From Myxococcales bacterium (GTDB taxonomy: Bacteria; Myxococcota_A; Polyangia; Nannocystales; Nannocystaceae): a DNA stretch of 64,000 bases. Position numbers and translations under genes: made by a program. The notes beneath the pieces were generated by a model. The model saw nothing but the letters and a program-made list of their open reading frames with translations, searched no databases and was not told the origin of the DNA. How positions within the stretch are numbered: position 1 is the stretch's first letter; each line of letters opens with the position of its first letter. Positions 15,028-24,175 of this stretch are shown in pieces. The stretch is taken from assembly GCA_020633315.1 (NCBI GenBank), contig JACKDV010000026.1, forward strand, positions 9,055 through 73,054. Reading direction: 5' to 3'.

Positions 15028-17888
15028 TGGACGTACGCCTGACCACCGCGCCCGTGGGCTCGGCCGAGCTCGAGCGCGTGGCCGCGGAGCTGGGGCTCGA
15101 GCGAGTGGAGCGATCGCCGTGGACCCACGGCATCGTCTCGCTGCGCTGGGCGGGGACCGAGGGCCGAGCCCTGAGCGCGGGGATGGACGCCGCCTCGGGG
15201 GCCGTGCTGCTGGTGATCACCGATCCCGCGGGCGAGCTGGGCGAGCGCCTGTCGTCGAGGCTGCCCTGCGAGACCGTCGAGGAGGTGCTCGCCCACGCGC
15301 GCGAGGCCCAGGAGCCCCGGGCCCGCATCCGGGCGGTCCATCGGCTCTCCACGCTGCTGCTCGCCACGGCGCTCCCCAAGGAGCCGGTGCTCGACGCGAT
15401 GGGGGCCGTGCTGCTGGACGACGAGCCGCTGGTCCGCTGGGCCGCGGCGCGGCTGCTGCAGTTCCGAGCCGATCGCCGCACCGAGGCGCTGCTCGCCGCG
15501 GCGGTGCAGCGGCACGACGACCTCGCGCCCACCTTCGAGCGCGTGCACCAGGCCTGCGAGGAGGCCGAGGACGGCACCCTGCACGACGGCCCCACCGACG
15601 ATCGTCACGAGCTGCTGCGACGCGCTCGCGAGGGCGTGGAGGCGGGGCAGTGGCGACGGGTGGTCCGCGCCATGGATGCGCTGCTCGCCGAGGTGCCCGA
15701 CCACGAGGAGGGGCTGCTGCTGCGGGCGCTGGCCCACGAGCATGCGGGCGAGCCCCTGCAGGCCCTGGCCCTGGCCGCCGCCGCGCAGGCCGAGGTGGAG
15801 GGATCGCTGGACTTCCTGGTGCGCTACCGCGAGCACAACGGCGACGACCGTGGGTCCGACGAGATCGAGGACAAGCAGGCCTTCCTGGCTCGCGTGGCCG
15901 AGCACCGCCCGCGCCTCGAGGCCGCGCTCGAGGCCTTGCCGGGCGACGGCGACGAGGAGGTGGCCGCGGCACTCGTGGACTGGGTGGGTCGCTGGGGCTA
16001 TCACACCGCGGCCCGGGCGGCGGCGAGCCGCGTGCTGCTCGAGCGGCTGCCCTCGATCGCGGGTCTGCTCGCGCTCGAGGCCGGGGCCCACGGCGGTGAC
16101 GTGGCCCTGCTGCGTCGCGCGGTCGATTGGGTGCCCGATGCTCCCGAGTGCCGCCTGGCCCTGGCGCGCGCGCTGGAGCCGAGCGATGTGGCGGCGGCCA
16201 TCACCGTGTACGGCGATGCGCTGCGAGCCCTGGAGATCCCGGAGCAGGAGCGCTCGGCGCTGGCCCAGCGGATCGCAGACACGCGGGACAGCAGCACCCG
16301 CGCCAGCCGTGTCGACGTGCTCGAGGCGCTCGCCCGCTGCACCTACGAGGCCCGGCGGTGGGACGAGGCCGCGCGCCATGCCGACGCGCTGGTGGAGCTC
16401 GAGCCCGACCGCACCCTCGGCTGGCAGATCCGCGCCAACGCCCGCATCTTCGGCGAGCGGCTGGAGGAGGCGGCGGAGGTGCTCGCCGACACCCTGGCCG
16501 CGCTCGAGCGGCTCGCGGCGCAGGACGAGCTCGGCTTCGGCGAGGATCCTCGCCCCGGGATGCGCTTCAACTGGTCGGCGGTGCTGGCCAAGCTCGGCCG
16601 CCGCCCGCAGGCCCTCGAGCAGCTGCGCCACGCGGTGCGCGGAGACGCCAAGTGGGGGGACGAGGCGCGCGGCGACGACTTCTTCGCGTCGCTGTGGGAC
16701 GACGCCGACTTCGGGGCCATCGCGGCGGGCGAGGCCGCGGCGCTGATCCTCGACGAGGAGCGGGCACCCGGGTTCATCGAGGGCCTGGTGAGCCGGGCGA
16801 TCGGGTCGAGCCACCTCGGCCGCGAGGAGGAGGCGATCGCCGGCTGCGAGCGGGCGATCACGCTGGGCGGTGCGCTGGGGCGAGCCGACCAGGTGGCCAA
16901 GGCCCACGCGGTGAAGGCCCGCACCCAGGCGTTCGCCGGAGACCTGGACGAGGCGCTCGAGGGCTCTCGGATCGCGATGGAGGGGCTCGAGCGGGTCTCC
17001 CCCGACGACCGGGCCGAGGTCGTCCACACCCGGGGGGTGGTGCTCCACCAGGCCCGTCGATTCGACGAGGCCGAGGCGGCCTACCTCCACGCCCAGGCGA
17101 TCCGCCGCGAGCAGCAGGGCGAGGGGCATCCCGTCCTCGCCAAGGGCTTCGGCGACCTGGCTCGCCTCGCGGCCGACCGCGGCGACGAGCCGTCGCGGGT
17201 GGCCGCGATCGTCGAGCAGGGCCTGCAGCTGCTCGACGGCTGGCTCGCCGACCAGACGCGGCCGCGCGACGACACCTGGCTCGAGGCGCAGGTGGATGCC
17301 TGCACCCTGCAGGTCAACCGCGGGCACGTGCTGCGCTCCGCTGGCGAGCTGCGGGCGGCGGTGGAGGTGATGGAGGGCGCGGCCGGGCGCATCGAGGAGC
17401 TCGTGGGTCACGGCGGCAGCCCGAGCCCGGCCTTCCTCGACAACTCCGCGCAGCTGGCCCGCACCCTGGCCCAGAGCGCGCCCGAGCCCGAGCTGCGTCA
17501 GCGCGCCCAGGAGGTGCTGGCGCGGCTCGAGACGGCGCAGCTCGACGGGTCTCCCGAGGAGATCGCCGAGCGCCTGTTCTGGCGACGCCTACGCTCGCTG
17601 GCCCGTCGGCAGCGCGCGCTCGGGGTCACCGACGCGGCCTTCGCCGAGGTGCTGCGACGGGCGCTCCGCGGCGAGCTGCGGCCGCAGGAGATCGAGGTGG
17701 CGCCCGAGCTGGCGAGGATCCCGGCCGAGATGTCGGCCCGCACCCAGCGCTACCCTCGGCTGGTGGTGATGGCGGCCATGAGCCTGAGCCTGGTGGAGAG
17801 CGGGGGCTCGTCGATCGACGAGGCGCTCGAGAACCTCGAGGAGCTGTGCGTGAGCTCGCTGTACGTCGACGAGGACGAGCTGAGCTAG
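15024..17888 (+). CDS. Large HEAT/TPR repeat protein
   Basis: A 954-residue soluble protein built mostly of helical repeats. The first ~80 residues are an alpha/beta segment. A HEAT-like unit follows (VLLDDEPLVRWAAARLLQFRADRRTEALLAAAV), then several TPRs: LRRAREGVEAGQWRRVVRAM, LARCTYEARRWDEAARHADALVELEPDRT and SSHLGREEEAIAGCERAIT. The last third continues as TPR-like helices with a kinesin-light-chain flavour (AQAIRREQQGEGHPVLAKGF). No catalytic motif is seen, so a scaffold or adaptor role is likely. The start is well defined: GGAGGAGGGGAC precedes ATG 15024, which overlaps the upstream stop. ATG 15027 is in frame as well. The stop codon TAG shares the palindrome CTAG (17885-17888) with the convergent GH15-like gene. 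Confidence 0.85.
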   Translation: MMDVRLTTAPVGSAELERVAAELGLERVERSPWTHGIVSLRWAGTEGRALSAGMDAASGAVLLVITDPAGELGERLSSRLPCETVEEVLAHAREAQEPRARIRAVHRLSTLLLATALPKEPVLDAMGAVLLDDEPLVRWAAARLLQFRADRRTEALLAAAVQRHDDLAPTFERVHQACEEAEDGTLHDGPTDDRHELLRRAREGVEAGQWRRVVRAMDALLAEVPDHEEGLLLRALAHEHAGEPLQALALAAAAQAEVEGSLDFLVRYREHNGDDRGSDEIEDKQAFLARVAEHRPRLEAALEALPGDGDEEVAAALVDWVGRWGYHTAARAAASRVLLERLPSIAGLLALEAGAHGGDVALLRRAVDWVPDAPECRLALARALEPSDVAAAITVYGDALRALEIPEQERSALAQRIADTRDSSTRASRVDVLEALARCTYEARRWDEAARHADALVELEPDRTLGWQIRANARIFGERLEEAAEVLADTLAALERLAAQDELGFGEDPRPGMRFNWSAVLAKLGRRPQALEQLRHAVRGDAKWGDEARGDDFFASLWDDADFGAIAAGEAAALILDEERAPGFIEGLVSRAIGSSHLGREEEAIAGCERAITLGGALGRADQVAKAHAVKARTQAFAGDLDEALEGSRIAMEGLERVSPDDRAEVVHTRGVVLHQARRFDEAEAAYLHAQAIRREQQGEGHPVLAKGFGDLARLAADRGDEPSRVAAIVEQGLQLLDGWLADQTRPRDDTWLEAQVDACTLQVNRGHVLRSAGELRAAVEVMEGAAGRIEELVGHGGSPSPAFLDNSAQLARTLAQSAPEPELRQRAQEVLARLETAQLDGSPEEIAERLFWRRLRSLARRQRALGVTDAAFAEVLRRALRGELRPQEIEVAPELARIPAEMSARTQRYPRLVVMAAMSLSLVESGGSSIDEALENLEELCVSSLYVDEDELS

Positions 17889-20518
17889 CGTCGGCGTCGG
17901 CGTAGCCCCAGCAGGCCCAGCGCGAGCAGGCCCAGGCCGGCCGGGCCCCCCGGGCCGCCGGTGGTCCTGCAGCCACAGCCGCCGCCGCCGTCCTCCGAGC
18001 CCGCGCCGCTCGAGCCGCTCGAGCCGCTGTTCGTGTCGCTGGCGGTGATCGTCACGAAGCTGGTCGCGCCCGTGTCGTCGCCGCTGCCGGTGGAGGTCTC
18101 GGGGCTGCCCGTGCCCTCGCTGCCGCCGGTCGACTCGCCGCCGGTCTCGCTGCCGCCGCCGCCCTCCCAGAACTCGCCGCAGGCCGCGTCGCCGAAGCGA
18201 CCCGCGCGGTGGGCCACGGCCAGCGACCACGCGCCCGCGCCGAAGCCCAGCATGGGGGTGTTGTTCTCGTACACCCCGGTGTTGGCGTCGAAGGTCTCGG
18301 CGACCATCAGGTAGTTGGCCAGCGACTGGCGCAGGATCCAGTCGAGGATCGCGTCGGAGCGGGTCGCATCGCCGGCGGCGCGGAAGGCCTGGGCCCCGCG
18401 CAGGTCGGTGATCACCCACTCCACCGAGTCGTACACGCTGCCCCAGGGGCTGAGGTCCTTGCCCCCCGCGTGGTCGGTGTCGTCGTCGTTGCGCGACCAG
18501 CCCACCTCGCTGGCGGGGGTGATGAGGTTGGCGTCGAGCCCCGCGAGGGTGGCCGTCGCGATCTCTCCCTGGGGATCGAACAGCCCCATCGCGACGGCGT
18601 CGATCACCGCGGCGTCCCAGTAGCCCTCGCCGGCCTGCAGCTCCTCGGCGGTGGAGCCGATGGCCCCGTCGCCGTCGGTGAGGCGATCGACGATCGCGTC
18701 GCGCAGGCCGTTGGCGGTGTCGCGGTAGGTCTGGGCCCGGGTGGCGTCGCCCACCCGCTCGGCGATCTCGGCCGCGTCGCACAGGCCCCGCGCGGCGGTG
18801 ATGGTGGTGTAGGCCCAGTAGCGCTCGCGCCCCTGCCAGTGGCTCTCCCAGATCGACGAGTCGCGACGGATGAGGCCGGTGGTGGGATCGACCAGGGCCA
18901 CGAGCACGTCGCCGATGCGCTCGGAGATCAGCGGCCAGTTGTCCTCGGCCAGGCTCTCGTCGCCGCTGAGCCGCTCGTAGTTGCGCAGCGCCCACAGGAA
19001 CAGGCCGAAGCCGTCGAACTCGAGGTTGGGGCCGAAGCCGTTGAAGTCGGTCTCCTCCACCCCGAAGCCGTAGTAGCGCACCAGCGAGATCTGGTAGTCG
19101 GGCATCGAGTAGGGGGCCAGCTCGGTCCAGTCCACGAAGCGACCCGCCTCGGCGTTCAGGTAGAACTCGAGCGCGGCGTGGGCCTCGGCCGTCATCCCCA
19201 GGGTGGCCATGGCCACGGTGGCGTAGGCCCCGTCGCGGATCCAGGCGTAGGTCCAGTTGCCCGGCGGCAGGCTGGCGAGGATCGCCCCCTGGCCGTGGTG
19301 CTGCACCACCCCCGGCAGCGAGCCGGGGAAGCGGGTGCGGCGGAGCTCTCCGTCCTGGCTCAGCCACTCGCGCAGGAAGAACTCGTCCTCGCGCACCTGA
19401 CCCATCGCCAGCATCACCGCGCTGTGGCGGGTGAGGGTCTCCTCGTCGGCGCTGACGCCCGCGGGGATCGTGAGCGTGGCCTGGAAGTCGGCCCAGTAGG
19501 CGATCTCGTCCTCCACCAGCTGCTGGGGGCCGCGCCCGTCGATCCACGCGTCGGCCAGGCCCAGCGCGGCCGCGCCCGCGAAGGGGTCGCCGTGGTGCAC
19601 GTAGGTGATCGCCACCCAGGCCTCCTGCCCGGGGTCGAGGTCGCCGAGGTCGAACTGCAGGGCGCCGGTGGCCCCGGTATTCGACACGTCGGGGGTGGGG
19701 TTGTCGGGCAGGTCTGCGAAGCCTCCGCCGTCGACGATCCCGTACACGTTCACGTCGGGGGCCGCTCCGTAGTGGCTCACGTTGCCCGCCGGGCGCATCG
19801 CGATCGCCCCGGCGAAGCCGCGCTCGGTGAACGAGCCGCCGCCCGCGGGATCCCACTGCAGGGTCTCGCCGTTCTCGCCGATGTCGTTGCCCACCTCCCA
19901 GGGCGAGGTCGCGCGCCCGTAGCCGAGGTGGAAGTTGGCCAGCGAGAAGGCCTGGGCCCCGGAGACCGTGGCCCCGCCCACGTTGCGCACCCGCATCGCC
20001 ATCACGAAGCCGTTGGCCTCCATCTCCATGGGCGCGAAGAAGTACTGCGTGGCCTCCAGTGAGCCCCGAGTCTGCACCATGGTGGCGATGCCGGTGCCCC
20101 CGGTCGCGCCCGCCTGCCACCCCGCGTAGCCGCTGGTGTCGAGGTCCACCGGGGAGTCGGTGAGCCAGGCCTGCCCGTCGCCGTCGCGCAGGCCGAAGTA
20201 GGCGTCGTAGAGCAGGTCGCGGGTGTACGAGGCGGCGAAGCCGTTGCCGTCCCAGATCTCGTCGCCCGCGGCGTCGAGCAGCGGCTCCTCGGCCGCGAAC
20301 AGGTGCTCGCGGAAGTGCACCAGCCGGCGCGACTGCGAGGGGTTGGCGTCGTCGAGGTCGAGGATGACCGCGCCGTAGCCGTTGGAGACCGGCAGCTCGA
20401 AGCGCGTGCGCTGCACGGGCTCTTGCGCGCGCGCCGTGTCCACGGCCAGCATCATCGCGATCGCCACCGCGATCGATCCGAGTCGGAGCTCGAGTCTTCC
20501 CCCACGCATGGGCGACAT
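17885..20518 (-). CDS. GH15-like (glucoamylase-type) surface protein with MYXO-CTERM tail
   Basis: An 877-residue exported protein. A cleavable signal peptide (VAIAMMLAVDTARA) is followed by a beta-sandwich-type N-terminal domain and, from about residue 390, an (alpha/alpha)6 domain of glycoside hydrolase family 15 type: WTYAWIRDGAYATVA is the hallmark WxRD region, followed by FGPNLEFDGFGLFLWAL, SSIWESHWQGRERYWAYTT and GYWDAAVIDAVAMGLFDP. Family 15 enzymes release glucose from starch-like polysaccharides or act on trehalose and dextran. The C-terminus has a Ser/Gly/Glu-rich linker (about 770-840), a CGC motif, a hydrophobic helix (AGLGLLALGLLGLR) and an Arg cluster: the MYXO-CTERM sorting signal for surface attachment or processed release. 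The substrate is unknown. Its stop codon overlaps the convergent stop of the HEAT/TPR gene. Confidence 0.85.
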   Translation of the reverse strand: MSPMRGGRLELRLGSIAVAIAMMLAVDTARAQEPVQRTRFELPVSNGYGAVILDLDDANPSQSRRLVHFREHLFAAEEPLLDAAGDEIWDGNGFAASYTRDLLYDAYFGLRDGDGQAWLTDSPVDLDTSGYAGWQAGATGGTGIATMVQTRGSLEATQYFFAPMEMEANGFVMAMRVRNVGGATVSGAQAFSLANFHLGYGRATSPWEVGNDIGENGETLQWDPAGGGSFTERGFAGAIAMRPAGNVSHYGAAPDVNVYGIVDGGGFADLPDNPTPDVSNTGATGALQFDLGDLDPGQEAWVAITYVHHGDPFAGAAALGLADAWIDGRGPQQLVEDEIAYWADFQATLTIPAGVSADEETLTRHSAVMLAMGQVREDEFFLREWLSQDGELRRTRFPGSLPGVVQHHGQGAILASLPPGNWTYAWIRDGAYATVAMATLGMTAEAHAALEFYLNAEAGRFVDWTELAPYSMPDYQISLVRYYGFGVEETDFNGFGPNLEFDGFGLFLWALRNYERLSGDESLAEDNWPLISERIGDVLVALVDPTTGLIRRDSSIWESHWQGRERYWAYTTITAARGLCDAAEIAERVGDATRAQTYRDTANGLRDAIVDRLTDGDGAIGSTAEELQAGEGYWDAAVIDAVAMGLFDPQGEIATATLAGLDANLITPASEVGWSRNDDDTDHAGGKDLSPWGSVYDSVEWVITDLRGAQAFRAAGDATRSDAILDWILRQSLANYLMVAETFDANTGVYENNTPMLGFGAGAWSLAVAHRAGRFGDAACGEFWEGGGGSETGGESTGGSEGTGSPETSTGSGDDTGATSFVTITASDTNSGSSGSSGAGSEDGGGGCGCRTTGGPGGPAGLGLLALGLLGLRRRRR

Positions 20519-20586
20519 CTAACCCGCGGTCGGGGACCAAAAGCAAAGGCGATGTGGCCGCGCCGGGGCGGCGGTCGAGCGTCACC

Positions 20587-20790
20587 TCAGGGTCGGCCGG
20601 GCGCGTGATCGCTCGCCGATCGCGCATCCTCGCGCACGGCCGGGGCGGTCGCCCGGCCGCCGTCGGTGATCATCGGTCGTCGGATCGGTGCCTCGAGGGT
20701 GGAGGCGGGGGCGGGCTCGGGGCGCAGGAGCCACGCGCCGAGGCCGGTGGTGCACAGGGTCAGCAGGGCAACGGTCCTCGTGATCGACAT
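20587..20790 (-). CDS. Small membrane-anchored or secreted protein
   Basis: A 67-codon frame starting at ATG 20790 with a single hydrophobic helix near the N-terminus (SITRTVALLTLCTTGLGAWLL), then a Pro/Ala/Arg-rich hydrophilic tail (RRPMITDGGRATAPAVRED). The N-in topology and length suggest a small bitopic protein or a short exported peptide. No family is recognised. It lies divergent from the histidine kinase gene with 163 bases between them, and 68 bases upstream of the GH15-like gene on the same strand. In-frame extension upstream is possible but looks non-coding. It could be spurious; the signal-like segment is the only positive evidence. Confidence 0.4.
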   Translation of the reverse strand: MSITRTVALLTLCTTGLGAWLLRPEPAPASTLEAPIRRPMITDGGRATAPAVREDARSASDHAPGRP

Positions 20791-20953
20791 CGGTACCCGC
20801 GCCAACGCACGAGACCCCCAACGATCTTCGCGTGGGCGAGATAGAGATCGCGGAGGTCGACGGAGGGAATGCGCGGCGACCCCGGGGCGTGGAGGCCCTC
20901 GATCCCCCGCCGACTCTCGTAGATCCCCGTGGTGAGGCGGTTGTACCTTCGGG

Positions 20954-22678
20954 GTGGTGAGCTCGCGATTCCCCGCCTTGGCCGCGCACGATGCCGTGCG
21001 CGACAAGCTCGACGAGGCCGAGCGGGGGATCGCTGCGGTCCGCTTCGCGCTGGTCGTCACCGGCTTCGTGCTCTACCCCTTCGTGACGGGGCGGGTGGGG
21101 GACCGGCCGTGGCTGGCGTGGTCGCTGCTGGGCTGCGCGCTGATCTACGGGGGCGCCACGCTGCGGTGGCGAGTGATCCGCGAGCGCACCCGCATCGAGT
21201 CGGCCCTGGCCACCAGCCTGATCGACTCGAGCTTCACCATGCTGTGGCTGTACGCCACCGGGGGCTTCGACTCGCCGTTCTTCTTCGCGATCTACATCGC
21301 GGTGATCTCGGTGGCGATCCGCTTCACCGCGCGCGAGACCTTCGCGGCGGCGGGGCTGTACTGCGTGGCCTACCTGGTGCTCGCCGAGGTGAGCGGCGTG
21401 CTGGGGCTGGCGCGCCTGGGCGACATCGTGATCCGCTCCACCTACCTGTTCGTGGCCGCGGCCGCGGGGGCGCTCATCTCCTCGCAATTGCTGGCCATGG
21501 CCAACGCCCGCATCGCGGCCCAGCGGGCGGCCGAGGCCGAGCGGGTCAAGGAGCGGCTCTACGAGGCCGAGCGCCTGGCCGCGCTGGGCACCCTGGCCGG
21601 CGGCGTGGGGCACGAGATCAACAACCCGCTCACCTGGGTGTCGGCCAACATCGAGCTGGTGCGGGACGAGCTGGGCGACGACGCCTCGCCCACGCTGCGC
21701 GAGGCGCTGCGCGATCTGGAGGACGGCACCTCGCGCATCGCCGCGATCGTCAAGGACCTCAAGGTCTTCACCCGCGCCGACGAGCGGCGCCGGGCGGTGG
21801 ACGTGATCGCTCCGCTGCGCACCGCGATGAAGATGGCCGGCAACGAGATCCGCCACCGGGCGCAATTGGTGACCGAGCTGCGGCCGGTGCCGCGGGTGAT
21901 GGCCGACGAGGGGCGCCTGGGGCAGGTGTTCCTCAACCTGCTGGTCAACGCGGCGCAGGCGATGAGCGCGGGGCGGGCGGGGGAGGACGAGCTGCGGGTG
22001 TGCACCCGCGAGGGCAGCGAGGGCGAGGTGATCGTGGAGATCTCCGACACCGGGCCCGGCATCCCGCCCGAGGTGGCCGAGCGGGCGTTCGAGCCGTTCT
22101 TCACCACCAAGCCGCTGGGCGAGGGCACGGGGCTGGGCCTGGCGATCAGCCATCGCATCGTGACCACCCTGGGCGGGCGGCTCGAGCTCGACAGCGAGCC
22201 GGGGCGGGGCACCACCGCGCGGGTGGTGCTGCCCGCCGCCGAGGGGCCGTTGGTGGCCGAGGAGACCAACGAGCTCGAGCCGGTGAGCGTTCGCCTGCGG
22301 GTGCTGGTGGTGGACGACGAGCCGATGCTGCTGCGCGCCGTGACCCGGATGCTCTCGGTGGACGCCGAGGTGGCGGCCGAGAGCACGGGGGCGGGGGCGC
22401 TGGCGCGGGTGCGGGCCGGGGAGGCCTTCGACGTGGTGCTCTGCGATCTGCTGATGCCCGAGATGTCGGGGATGGAGCTGCACGCCGCGCTCGAGCGCGA
22501 GGCCCCCGAGCTGGCCCGTCGCACCCTGTTCATGACCGGCGGAGCGTTCACCGACGACGCCCGGGCGTTCCTGGCCCGTGACGACGTGCAGTGGCTGGAG
22601 AAGCCGCTGCGGGCCAAGCCGGTGCGACGGCTGCTGCGGCGGCTGGCCGACGGCGAGGACCTGCGGGCCTCGGCCTGA
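20954..22678 (+). CDS. Hybrid sensor histidine kinase with C-terminal receiver domain
   Basis: A 574-residue membrane protein. Residues ~28-190 contain about six hydrophobic helices (FALVVTGFVLYPFV, AWSLLGCALIYGGA, FFFAIYIAVISVAI, AAAGLYCVAYLVLAEV, YLFVAAAAGALISS), an integral-membrane sensor module. A short linker helix leads to the dimerisation domain with His220 in GGVGHEINNPL, then the ATPase domain: NLLVNAAQA (N box), DTGPGIP (G1), FEPFFTTKPLGEGTGLGLAI (F/G2). The C-terminus is a receiver domain with DDEP, Asp498 in LCDLLMPEM, a Thr in FMTGG and Lys in LEKPL. Phosphate is expected to pass from His220 to Asp498 and then to an unidentified partner. The start is GTG 20954 or the adjacent GTG 20957. 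It converges on the ferritin-like gene, 64 bases away. Confidence 0.93.
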   Translation: MVSSRFPALAAHDAVRDKLDEAERGIAAVRFALVVTGFVLYPFVTGRVGDRPWLAWSLLGCALIYGGATLRWRVIRERTRIESALATSLIDSSFTMLWLYATGGFDSPFFFAIYIAVISVAIRFTARETFAAAGLYCVAYLVLAEVSGVLGLARLGDIVIRSTYLFVAAAAGALISSQLLAMANARIAAQRAAEAERVKERLYEAERLAALGTLAGGVGHEINNPLTWVSANIELVRDELGDDASPTLREALRDLEDGTSRIAAIVKDLKVFTRADERRRAVDVIAPLRTAMKMAGNEIRHRAQLVTELRPVPRVMADEGRLGQVFLNLLVNAAQAMSAGRAGEDELRVCTREGSEGEVIVEISDTGPGIPPEVAERAFEPFFTTKPLGEGTGLGLAISHRIVTTLGGRLELDSEPGRGTTARVVLPAAEGPLVAEETNELEPVSVRLRVLVVDDEPMLLRAVTRMLSVDAEVAAESTGAGALARVRAGEAFDVVLCDLLMPEMSGMELHAALEREAPELARRTLFMTGGAFTDDARAFLARDDVQWLEKPLRAKPVRRLLRRLADGEDLRASA

Positions 22679-22742
22679 CGGTCCCGGTCGCCGAGGCTCG
22701 GCTCGCGGAGCGCCGCTCGATGGGTCGTGGCCGGGGTCCGGA

Positions 22743-24065
22743 TCAGGCGGTCGCGATCACGGCGTGACGGACGACCGCGTCGGCACGGGTGGTCCACGGC
22801 GCGAGCAGGGCGGCCGCGCAGGGGCCCACCACGCGATCGAGGGCCTCGCGGGCGAGTCGCTGGCGGCGGGCCTCGGGCAGGCGGCCCCGGGCCAGCAGCG
22901 CCGCGTCGTCGAGGCCGGCGGGCGAGGGGGCACCGCGGGGCACCGCGGCGTCGGCCCGGGCGAAGGCGTCGGCGACCGCGGCCCGCAGCCGATCGTCGCC
23001 GCGACCCAGGGCCCAGGCCACGAAGCTCCAGGCGAGCTCGGCGTGGGCGAGCTCTTGCGCGGCGATGCGATCGAGCACCTCGCGGATCACCGGGTCGGTG
23101 GTCGCATCACGGGCGGCGGCGATCTGCAGGGCCGAGATCGTCTCGGCGATGCACCCCTCGGTGGCCGCGCCCACCACGATCGCGATCGCACCGAGCTGGT
23201 CGAGGCTCCCGACCACGTCGAGGGCTCCCGGCCCCAGCGGCGCGCCGGCGTAGGCCGAGGCCAGCCCGAAGAACGCCCGCGCGTGCTCGAGCTCCTCGAG
23301 CGTCGCGCGCTGGGCCTCGGCGATCAGCGAGGGCGGAGCGCCCAGGCTCAGCAGCTGCAGCACGAAGCGCGAGAACGAGGCGATCGAGGCGTGCTCGAAG
23401 CGGCCGTCCTCGGCCCACGCCATGGCCAGGGCCTGGCGCTGGCCCGCGTCCAGGTCGTGCAGGGCCGGGCGCAGCGGCTCGCTCCAGCCGGGATCGGAGC
23501 GCAGCGCGGCCAGCCGGGCCGTGCCGTCGACGGTGAAGGGACGCCCCGGGCAGATCTGGCCGCCGAGCTCCATCCAGTAGCAGCAGGCCGCGGGCTGGAC
23601 GGGATCGGGGCCGCACACCGCGACGAGCTGGCTGCACGAGTCCAGGCAGCTCTGACCCGACTGCGAGACCGAGGGATCGTCGAAGGGCAGGCAGCCGGCC
23701 GGCGTGGGCTCGAGGCAGATGAGGTACGAGAAGTCGGGATCGAGCGGCGCGTCGCAGCTGAAGTCGCTGGGCACGAGGGACCCCTCGCTGCAGTCCCAGA
23801 TGGTGCCCACGTCGGGGGGCATGGCGATGTCGAAGATGGGCTCGTCGGCGGTGACCCCGGGATCGCCCGTGGTGGAGGTGCTGGTCGCGAGGGTGGTCGA
23901 CGAGTCGCCGTCGGTCGACGGGCTCCCCGAGCCCATGGTGCCGTCGCCGTCGCCCAGGCTCTCGTTCCCGGTGCTGCGATCGGTGCAGCCCGCCGCCATG
24001 GTGGCGCCCGCGGCCACGGCGAGCAGCAGGCGTCGGGTGAGCTCGGAGCCACGGTCCATGGCCAC
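22743..24065 (-). CDS. Ferritin-like domain lipoprotein
   Basis: A 440-residue exported protein. A twin-Arg-free lipoprotein signal (RRLLLAVAAGATMAAGC) is followed by a Ser/Thr/Gly/Asp linker to ~70 and a Cys-rich segment of ~100 residues (including CLDSCSQLVAVC and ACCYWMELGGQIC) similar to those found in myxobacterial secreted proteins. The C-terminal ~240 residues are a four-helix ferritin-like domain with two carboxylate-histidine pairs: EDGRFEHASIASF with ELEHARAFF, and ATEGCIAETISAL with ELAHAELAW. This pattern is that of a diiron (or other dimetal) site. Such proteins could oxidise or store metal at the cell surface; the activity is not known. Start ATG 24065, with ATG 24059 as an alternative. 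The metallophosphoesterase gene starts 110 bases away in the opposite direction. Confidence 0.85.
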   Translation of the reverse strand: MAMDRGSELTRRLLLAVAAGATMAAGCTDRSTGNESLGDGDGTMGSGSPSTDGDSSTTLATSTSTTGDPGVTADEPIFDIAMPPDVGTIWDCSEGSLVPSDFSCDAPLDPDFSYLICLEPTPAGCLPFDDPSVSQSGQSCLDSCSQLVAVCGPDPVQPAACCYWMELGGQICPGRPFTVDGTARLAALRSDPGWSEPLRPALHDLDAGQRQALAMAWAEDGRFEHASIASFSRFVLQLLSLGAPPSLIAEAQRATLEELEHARAFFGLASAYAGAPLGPGALDVVGSLDQLGAIAIVVGAATEGCIAETISALQIAAARDATTDPVIREVLDRIAAQELAHAELAWSFVAWALGRGDDRLRAAVADAFARADAAVPRGAPSPAGLDDAALLARGRLPEARRQRLAREALDRVVGPCAAALLAPWTTRADAVVRHAVIATA

Positions 24066-24175
24066 CGATGATAGCAGGCGCAGGGCCGCGGCCGGGGGGA
24101 TGATTCGGGCCTGCGTCGGGCCCTTGGTGATCCGGGACCCGCTCGCGTGCGTCGCCGCGCTATCCTCTGACTTCC

